Source of the DNA: an uncultured Bacteroidota bacterium
GTDB lineage: Bacteria > Bacteroidota > Bacteroidia > Bacteroidales > CAIWKO01
Length of the DNA: 11,377 nt
NCBI GenBank assembly: GCA_937934705.1
Contig: CALGYY010000025.1
Location: 1 to 11,377, forward strand
Reading direction: 5' to 3'
In this document: positions 6,035-11,377 of the stretch, piece by piece
Position numbering within the stretch: position 1 is the first letter of the stretch
How the letters are laid out: each line of letters begins with the position of its first letter
The notes under the pieces: model-generated
What the model was told of the DNA's origin: nothing
Databases searched by the model: none
The model's input: the letters and a program-made list of their open reading frames with translations, nothing else
Position numbers and translations under genes: made by a program

Positions 6035-8313
6035 AATGTGGAATTGTTCTTCTGCTTCAGGGTTTTGGCGTTTCTGTAAAGGATCTCACGAATCCGGGCC
6101 GTCGTTATCTTGCCTGTTTGTAGCAGGAACCATGCACTCAAAAGATAGAGCGGGAAGAAGTAATATGTTGAATACCTTGATACAGCAACTGTGATCAGCG
6201 GCATCAGAACCATGCAGGTGATCAGCCCGGTAAGCGGGATGGGTATTTGCTTTCTCATGATTCTGAGACCAAATAGCAGAATGAGCATAAGGAAGAACAA
6301 GGGTACAGTAATCTCAACACTGAACAGGGCAGCGGCGGCAGGAATAATAAAGACGAAAGGCAGAAAGATGTGTTTTTTGGATCGCAGGTTCCGGGAAAGA
6401 ACGAAACCAAGCCACAGAAAGAAAAAACTGACTGCAAATCGGGTGACAGGTGCCCACCGAATGACCGAGGTCAACTTTGTCCACGCGATCCGGAAAATCT
6501 CGGAAGGATGGCTCAGGTAGAAATTCCAGACCCGGCGGGTCCAGTAAGCACCCTTGATGCCGTCATTATTGTAATGACTGGACGGATCAAAAACCCATGC
6601 TGCATTTTCCCGTCCGTCACTGATGTATTCATTGTGACAGTGAAGACCTCCGTCAATCGGATACAGCATGATCATGAAATAGTAATCATCGTGCATCACC
6701 GCCATTTTATTATAGGCAAGATGGATGCTGTTTGTTGTATACCGCGGCAGGTCCGAAACGCTGAGGATACCGGCTTGATCCAGATACGGAGAGATGTCCT
6801 CGTGAAACTGCTGAAGGTCCTCATCCTTTAGTTCTTTAATATTCGTCTGATTCCATCTGCCGAAATCTCCGGCGGAAATCCTTTCCTGAAGGCGGTTTAC
6901 CGGTGTCCCTTTTTCAATGGCATCCAGCAGCATCCCGGCATTCGCCTTATGCTCTCCTGAAGTGTGTATGCTCCAGATATTGTAAGGAAGCCAACAGGCC
7001 GTAAACAAAACAACAAAGGCAATGACCTGCATCACCGATTTGCTGCTGCGCTTGATTATTGCACGGCGTGTAAGGTCGAAAAGGATCAGGGGGATCAGAT
7101 ACATCAGGGAGGCCTTGAAGAGAATGGATACTCCTGAAAAAAGTGCCAGCATAAGAAGTCCTTTCCACGCCGGTTTCTGTCGGAAGATAATATATAAATA
7201 TATAATTAAAAAGTTAATAGTAATAGTAAAAATGTCGGGAGCTACGCTGTCGATCAAGGGAAAAACCGAAATAAAAAAGAAAGGCGCTGACAGTAAACCG
7301 GCCAGGTAGCCCCTGATTTTCCATAAATCATAACCCATCAGTGGAAAAAGCAGGACTAGCAGGAAAAGCATCAAACCCTGCAAAATCTTGATCCCCAAGG
7401 GATGTATACCAAAAGCCCGGTAGTATAGTCCGACGGCTGCAGGGTAGGCCGGAAAGCGGTGAAGGCTGATTCGCCCCCCCAGGTACCTAAGTTTATGATT
7501 CGATAAGCGGTCATTAAGAGGGTTTTCAGTAGAATCGATCATGATTTTATATACCCGCAGCTCATCCTTTACCCCATTGATCATGAAACCCTTTCCCATA
7601 GCCTGATTCACTGCTATTGTCTGGTAATCAATTTGATCAGGATTATGTTTGACGTGTACCACATCATCGAAAATGACTTGCTGACTCTGAGCAAGCTCAC
7701 GGTTGCCGAAATATAGTATGGGAATGCAGGTGAGCAATGCCCAAAACGTGCTTAACATCCATCTTCCCCTGAGAGAAGTCGCAGAAATCATGATCCTTCT
7801 GACAGGATGATGCCTTTCTGCAAAAGAAAGGAGTCGCTTACGGAGCCGCCAGATTCCTGCTGCAGAGATCAGCAGAACAACGCCCAATGCCAATCCCTTT
7901 AGCCAGCGCAGTGTGGAGGCAAAAACAAAAAGGTCGCAGATCTTCCGGTAAAAGGGATAAGCATTCACAGGAGATTTCTGAATAAGGATTTCAGAAAAAT
8001 TCTTTTCCTCTATTATCACTGTTTGAGAGCATGACCCGCATTGTATGTGAAGGGTATCGGGACCTCCGGGGTGAAAAACTTCAATGCGACTGTAGAAGCG
8101 CTGATCCGCTGAACCCGTTTGAACCCCTTCAGCATAACTTATGACTGTCCCCAGGGGTGTCCTGGCCAACACCCCGATCTTCTTTCCGGAACTACTGCTA
8201 ACATTGAGTGGCCCGAAGAATGTGACCCGCGAAAGGTAGACCACCAGAAGCGCAAGGCTCAGTGCTATAATGAGGATGAGGAGCCACCAGGCGGAGGGTT
8301 TGTTTTTTTTCAT
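6031..8313 (-). CDS. GT-C-type membrane glycosyltransferase (ArnT/PMT_2-like, GT39/GT83 kind)
   Basis: A 760-residue polytopic membrane protein from the ATG at 8313. The first outer loop has DQIDYQTIAVNQAMGKGF (226-243), resembling the D-x-x-Y...A...G-x-G-[FY] signature of GT-C enzymes that use polyprenyl-phosphate sugars; Asp226 or Asp229 may be catalytic. RFPAYPAAVGLYYRAFG (286-302) and SRYSTYYFFPLYLLSAW (about 712-728) also fit the family. Hydrophobic segments lie near 8-28, 132-155, 184-202, 306-328, 335-354, 361-377, 385-412, 427-447, 626-640, 649-686, 694-711 and 717-733. Two soluble parts stand out: residues about 30-125 after the first helix, with a CGSC pair (Cys92, Cys95), and a loop of about 170 residues (448-620). 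An in-frame ATG at 8547 or GTG at 8391 would lengthen it; 8547 would overlap the divergent gene by 128 bases, so I reject it. It would transfer a sugar at the outer face of the inner membrane. Confidence 0.78.
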   Translation of the reverse strand: MKKNKPSAWWLLILIIALSLALLVVYLSRVTFFGPLNVSSSSGKKIGVLARTPLGTVISYAEGVQTGSADQRFYSRIEVFHPGGPDTLHIQCGSCSQTVIIEEKNFSEILIQKSPVNAYPFYRKICDLFVFASTLRWLKGLALGVVLLISAAGIWRLRKRLLSFAERHHPVRRIMISATSLRGRWMLSTFWALLTCIPILYFGNRELAQSQQVIFDDVVHVKHNPDQIDYQTIAVNQAMGKGFMINGVKDELRVYKIMIDSTENPLNDRLSNHKLRYLGGRISLHRFPAYPAAVGLYYRAFGIHPLGIKILQGLMLFLLVLLFPLMGYDLWKIRGYLAGLLSAPFFFISVFPLIDSVAPDIFTITINFLIIYLYIIFRQKPAWKGLLMLALFSGVSILFKASLMYLIPLILFDLTRRAIIKRSSKSVMQVIAFVVLFTACWLPYNIWSIHTSGEHKANAGMLLDAIEKGTPVNRLQERISAGDFGRWNQTNIKELKDEDLQQFHEDISPYLDQAGILSVSDLPRYTTNSIHLAYNKMAVMHDDYYFMIMLYPIDGGLHCHNEYISDGRENAAWVFDPSSHYNNDGIKGAYWTRRVWNFYLSHPSEIFRIAWTKLTSVIRWAPVTRFAVSFFFLWLGFVLSRNLRSKKHIFLPFVFIIPAAAALFSVEITVPLFFLMLILLFGLRIMRKQIPIPLTGLITCMVLMPLITVAVSRYSTYYFFPLYLLSAWFLLQTGKITTARIREILYRNAKTLKQKNNSTL

Positions 8314-8419
8314 GAAGCGGCCGAGAAAAGGGATGATAAAAGTAGGATGTTTTTTGAAACCGGCAAACGCCCCGGGTACAGCTTTTATCACTAATTTAGC
8401 CTTTTGTTCAACCCGCTCA
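8314..8419. promoter_or_regulatory. Divergent intergenic region with a candidate minus-strand promoter
   Basis: This 106-base gap lies between the minus-strand glycosyltransferase operon and the plus-strand radical SAM pair. On the minus strand TTTG (8367-8364) is followed after 19 bases by TACTTTTA (8344-8337), close to the Bacteroidota TTTG-N19-TAnnTTTG promoter pattern. It would start transcription near 8330, about 17 bases before the ATG at 8313. On the plus strand TAATTTAG (8392-8399) is only a weak match with no -33 partner. No Shine-Dalgarno sequence precedes either ATG. If the glycosyltransferase really begins at GTG 8391, most of this stretch would be coding and the promoter call would fall. 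Confidence 0.42.
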
Positions 8420-9961
8420 ATGCTGCTGATCAATTGCTCAGATCCCGCCTCAACAGGTCTATTCAGGCCATTCTTCCCGAAATCTCTTCCTTTCGGACTG
8501 GCATTTCTGGGTGCCCGGCTCAGGGAATCCGGCATTCCTTTCAGCATACTGGATCAGCAGACGGGAAAGAATCTGTTTGGGAAGATTGATGAATGGTTTG
8601 AAAGGGGAGGGGATGCCCTGGTCGGTCTGAGCAGCCTGAGTGAAGCCCTGCCCCAGGCAAAGGAATGTGCAGCGTACATCAAAAAGAAATATCCGAAAGC
8701 CCTGATCATCATGGGCGGCTTGCATGCCAGCATCGCCCCGGAGGAAGTCCTGGATTTGCCCGGCGTGGATTATGCCTTCAGAGGCGAAGCGGAAACAGGA
8801 ATATCGGCCCTTGCAGCGGATGTTCTCGAAGGCCGGGGAATTGAAAACCATCCGGGTATTATTTACAGAAAGGATGGTCAGACCCTGATGAACCCCTGGC
8901 CGGAGCTTCTGACGGACCTGGATCAGTGCGGCAGGATTCCCTATGATTTGTTTGATCAGCGGAATTATTTTCTCGGTTATATCGGGACATCCCGGGGTTG
9001 CCCCTACGATTGCTCTTTCTGTTGCAATAACCTGGTCGGCCAGAAAAAGTACCGGACCATGAGTCCCGAAAGGGTAATTGATGAACTGGATGTGCTGATT
9101 ACCCGTTACGGACAGCATGATATTACTTTTTACGATGATAATTTCCTCGCGGGCAAACAACGCGTTTATACCATCTGTGAGCTGATCCGTAAACAGAAAT
9201 GGCATGGCAAAGTGAGCTTTATGCTGCAGGCCAGGGCTAAAGATGCCGACCCTGAAATACTCGCAGAGCTGAAATCTTCCGGATTTAATTCCGTGTTCTT
9301 TGGTATTGAAGCCGCCAGTGAAAAGCTGCTGAAGGAGATCGGTAAAAGGGAAACGATTGCCGACATTACACGGGCCGTGACAGACGCCCGAAAGACAGGC
9401 TTTAAAGTCATGGCCAACTTCCTTTACGGCCTCCCCGGTGAAACTTATGATGACCGCATGGCTTGCGTTGATTTTTCCCTCAGAAACCGGATCGATGTCG
9501 TTAAGTTTAATAACGTGGTACCCTATCCCGGAACCCGGATGTTCGGTGAACTCAGGTACAGCAGGCAGTTTTTTATGAGTGCGGAGAACCGGAATATCAA
9601 TTCCCAGCTTGTGCTGGTTAAACCGTTTTTCAAAAAAACGGTATTTCCTTTACTACCAGAAGGAACCGGACATCAGGCGCTGAGGATGGATATTCTGTTA
9701 TCATATCTTTTGGTATATTATAATTTGTTCAGATGGATTTCGATGCTGCGTAAGCGGAATTGGGGCGGTATTCTTTTCAAAACGGGAAAATCACGTGCGT
9801 CTGTCTTATGGAAGTCCCCCCGACTCTTTATTCTGGCTTTTGACCTGGTGATAAAAATCCTGCTGCTGGGTCCGGCGGTTCTGTTATACGGTTCAGGCGC
9901 GCAGCGAAAAGCAGCGTTCCGTGTCGCCTGGCAATTTTTCAAAAAACACGGCAGCGGATGA
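8420..9961 (+). CDS. Radical SAM protein with B12-binding-type N-terminal domain (first of a tandem pair)
   Basis: A 513-residue enzyme of the cobalamin-dependent-type (class B-like) radical SAM group. The N-terminal Rossmann part begins MLLINCSDPA and contains IIMGGLHASIAPEEVL (about 96-111) and VDYAFRGEAE (about 116-125), both typical of B12-binding radical SAM proteins. The D-x-H-x2-G cobalt-ligand motif is absent: the matching place reads LDQQTG, as in family members that bind cobalamin without a lower His ligand. The cluster motif is Cys194, Cys198, Cys201 (GTSRGCPYDCSFC). FLYGLPGETYDD (334-345) and NNVVPYPGT (364-372) follow, then a hydrophobic C-terminal segment (about 469-490). I chose the ATG at 8420 because the domain begins there. 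An in-frame ATG at 8270 adds 50 residues antisense to the glycosyltransferase. Its stop overlaps the next gene by ATGA. Substrate unknown; methylation, ring formation or oxidation are possible. Confidence 0.85.
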   Translation: MLLINCSDPASTGLFRPFFPKSLPFGLAFLGARLRESGIPFSILDQQTGKNLFGKIDEWFERGGDALVGLSSLSEALPQAKECAAYIKKKYPKALIIMGGLHASIAPEEVLDLPGVDYAFRGEAETGISALAADVLEGRGIENHPGIIYRKDGQTLMNPWPELLTDLDQCGRIPYDLFDQRNYFLGYIGTSRGCPYDCSFCCNNLVGQKKYRTMSPERVIDELDVLITRYGQHDITFYDDNFLAGKQRVYTICELIRKQKWHGKVSFMLQARAKDADPEILAELKSSGFNSVFFGIEAASEKLLKEIGKRETIADITRAVTDARKTGFKVMANFLYGLPGETYDDRMACVDFSLRNRIDVVKFNNVVPYPGTRMFGELRYSRQFFMSAENRNINSQLVLVKPFFKKTVFPLLPEGTGHQALRMDILLSYLLVYYNLFRWISMLRKRNWGGILFKTGKSRASVLWKSPRLFILAFDLVIKILLLGPAVLLYGSGAQRKAAFRVAWQFFKKHGSG

Positions 9962-11377
9962 CAGGAAGGCCAGTGATCATACTGATTAATGCTGCGAACA
10001 GCAAAGCGGGCGGACCCTTTTCGGCATTTTCTCCGGTCTTTCCGCCCGTGGGCCTGGCTATGCTGGCGGCAGTCAGTGAGCGTGAAGGCTATACGGTACA
10101 TCTGATTGATCAGCAGATCACCCCGGATGTGATGGCCGCCATACCCTTACATCTGCTGAAGAACGAAACGGCTGTTTTCGGGATCAGTATGCTGACCCAA
10201 GCATTTACTGAAGCCCGGAAATTGGCTGAAAAGATCAGGTCAGCGTTTCCGGAAGCCCGGATCGTCTTCGGAGGAATGCACCCCACTGCTCTTCCCGAAG
10301 AGATCCTGCAGAATACGGAGGCAGACCTGGTGATCCGCGGAGAAGCCGAACACACATGGATAGCGTGGCTGGATGCTGTAAGTACGGGGAAAGACTGGAA
10401 AAACATGGCCGGGATCTCGTTCAGGTCAGGCAATCAGCTTGTACACAGGCCTGACGCACCCCTCATTGAATCTCTGGATACACTCCCCCGCTTCCCCTAT
10501 CACTATTTCAGGGCTGACAAGCGATACGATCTCGGCATAATCGTTAGCTCGAGGGGGTGCAGGCAACAGTGTTCATTCTGCAGCAACCGGATCATCAACA
10601 GACATACGGTCAGATCCTTTTCCACCGCCCGGGTGATAGCAGAGATTCGCCTCCTGGAAGAACAATACGGCAAAACCCATATCCTTTTCCTGGATGATGA
10701 TTTCATGGGCGACAGCGTGCGTTTGCATGAATTATCCCGGGGGATACAGGAGGCCGGATTGCACCTGAAGCTCAGGTTCAGCTTCCAGGCCCGCTGTGAT
10801 AAGGTCAATCCCGAAATTATGGATATGCTCTACCAGTGCGGATTCAGAACAGTGTTTTTCGGAATTGAATCAGCGGCCGACCATGTGCTGGCTGGCGCGC
10901 GGAAAGGCGCAAAGCTGGAAGATTACAGCAGGGCCATAAGAATTTCCAAAGATTGCGGAATGGACGTGCAGGCGTCCTTTATCTACGGACTGCCCGGTGA
11001 GACCCGTCAGGATCGTTTACTGAGTCTTAGGTTTGCCTTATCCCAGCCAATTTCCGTGGCCAAGTTTAACAACGTTGTGCCCTATCCTGGAACCAATCTG
11101 TACAAACAGATCTTAAGCCGCTCAGAGCTTCAGTTCACTCCCGGATACGGCAACGCCAATACACTGATTCCTCTAACAGACGGGCCTTTTCGGCGGACAC
11201 CCTTTCCCCTTCTTCCCGAAGGCACCGCACAGGGAGAACTGCGTCGCTTCATTATTCTTTCCTACATGGCCTTCTACCTCAGAAAGGGCCGCCTGAAAAT
11301 GATGAACAGCGGAAAATCTGACTCCATCCGATGGCTCTATATCCGCGGATCAGACGGACAACTGAGTCCGGTGAAGA
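9958..11377 (+). CDS. Radical SAM protein with B12-binding-type N-terminal domain (second of the pair, 3' end beyond window)
   Basis: An open frame of 473 codons from the ATG at 9958 to the window end, so the C-terminus is missing. The N-terminal domain has VIILINAAN, IVFGGMHPTALPEEIL (102-117) and ADLVIRGEAE (122-131). The place of the D-x-H-x2-G motif reads LIDQQIT, again without His. The cluster motif is Cys201, Cys205, Cys208 (SSRGCRQQCSFC). It is clearly a paralogue of the preceding gene: both have FxYGLPGET, KFNNVVPYPGT and FPLLPEGT in the same order and similar spacing, as well as GIE-[SA]-A in the radical SAM barrel. The start overlaps the previous stop (ATGA), so the two are translated together. 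The two may act one after another or as a complex on one substrate. There is no sign of a frameshift. Confidence 0.85.
   Translation, partial: MTGRPVIILINAANSKAGGPFSAFSPVFPPVGLAMLAAVSEREGYTVHLIDQQITPDVMAAIPLHLLKNETAVFGISMLTQAFTEARKLAEKIRSAFPEARIVFGGMHPTALPEEILQNTEADLVIRGEAEHTWIAWLDAVSTGKDWKNMAGISFRSGNQLVHRPDAPLIESLDTLPRFPYHYFRADKRYDLGIIVSSRGCRQQCSFCSNRIINRHTVRSFSTARVIAEIRLLEEQYGKTHILFLDDDFMGDSVRLHELSRGIQEAGLHLKLRFSFQARCDKVNPEIMDMLYQCGFRTVFFGIESAADHVLAGARKGAKLEDYSRAIRISKDCGMDVQASFIYGLPGETRQDRLLSLRFALSQPISVAKFNNVVPYPGTNLYKQILSRSELQFTPGYGNANTLIPLTDGPFRRTPFPLLPEGTAQGELRRFIILSYMAFYLRKGRLKMMNSGKSDSIRWLYIRGSDGQLSPVK

Noticed and set aside
8302..8310. T-run on the plus strand as a terminator
   Set aside because: It is the complement of the Lys-Lys-Asn-Lys codons at the start of the glycosyltransferase, with no adjoining hairpin.
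8270..8419. Upstream in-frame ATG at 8270 extending the first B12-type radical SAM protein by 50 residues
   Set aside because: The added residues do not resemble a B12-binding N-terminus and run antisense to the start of the glycosyltransferase; the domain begins at the ATG at 8420.
8314..8547. Longer glycosyltransferase starting at ATG 8547
   Set aside because: It would overlap the divergent radical SAM start by 128 bases, and the extra residues before the first membrane helix have no recognisable feature. A GTG start at 8391 remains a weak alternative.
8459..9417. Minus-strand open frames of 248 and 83 codons inside the first B12-type radical SAM gene
   Set aside because: They are antisense to conserved radical SAM motifs and have no recognisable domain.
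1..11377. CRISPR array, tRNA, rRNA, insertion sequence or phage genes
   Set aside because: No direct-repeat array, transposase motif, structural RNA or phage gene was found on reading both strands; nearly all the DNA is assigned to metabolic genes.

Overview
The window looks like an accessory cell-envelope or natural-product locus, probably from a member of the Bacteroidota. That assignment is an inference. The coding starts I checked lack a Shine-Dalgarno sequence, and the divergent gaps carry sequences close to the Bacteroidota promoter pattern (TTTG at about -33, TAnnTTTG at about -7). The gene families also suit a surface-glycan or lipid locus in that phylum. Nearly all the DNA is coding. 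I see no tRNA, rRNA, insertion sequence, CRISPR array or stretch of more than about 110 bases without a gene.

There are four transcription blocks. (1) Positions 1-2169, minus strand: a compact acyl-chain module read in the order hotdog dehydratase, ketosynthase (Cys-His-His), acyl carrier protein, 4'-phosphopantetheinyl transferase (cut by the window edge). The genes overlap or are 2-5 bases apart. (2) Positions 2243-3370, plus strand: a lone radical SAM protein with a full seven-cysteine SPASM region, divergent from block 1. (3) Positions 3362-8313, minus strand: an operon of a GT-C/ArnT-like membrane glycosyltransferase, a PAPS-type sulfotransferase, a DegT-family sugar aminotransferase and a NeuD/PglD-like left-handed beta-helix acyltransferase. 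Its 3' end overlaps the tail of block 2. (4) Positions 8420-11377, plus strand: two adjacent, ATGA-coupled paralogous radical SAM proteins with B12-binding-type N-terminal domains. The second runs off the window.

The aminotransferase/acyltransferase pair resembles the last two steps of making a 4-acylamido-4,6-dideoxy sugar, as in bacillosamine or Qui2NAc4N pathways. The GT-C enzyme and the sulfotransferase point to transfer and sulfation of a surface glycan or lipid. The dedicated dehydratase/ketosynthase/carrier/PPTase set could supply an unusual acyl group for that sugar or for a separate lipid. The three radical SAM enzymes could modify the acyl chain or sugar, but their substrates cannot be read from sequence. 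The most interesting possibility is one pathway that combines a private acyl-ACP assembly line, amino-sugar N-acylation, sulfation and cobalamin/radical chemistry. It is a hypothesis, because no gene in the window physically links the blocks.
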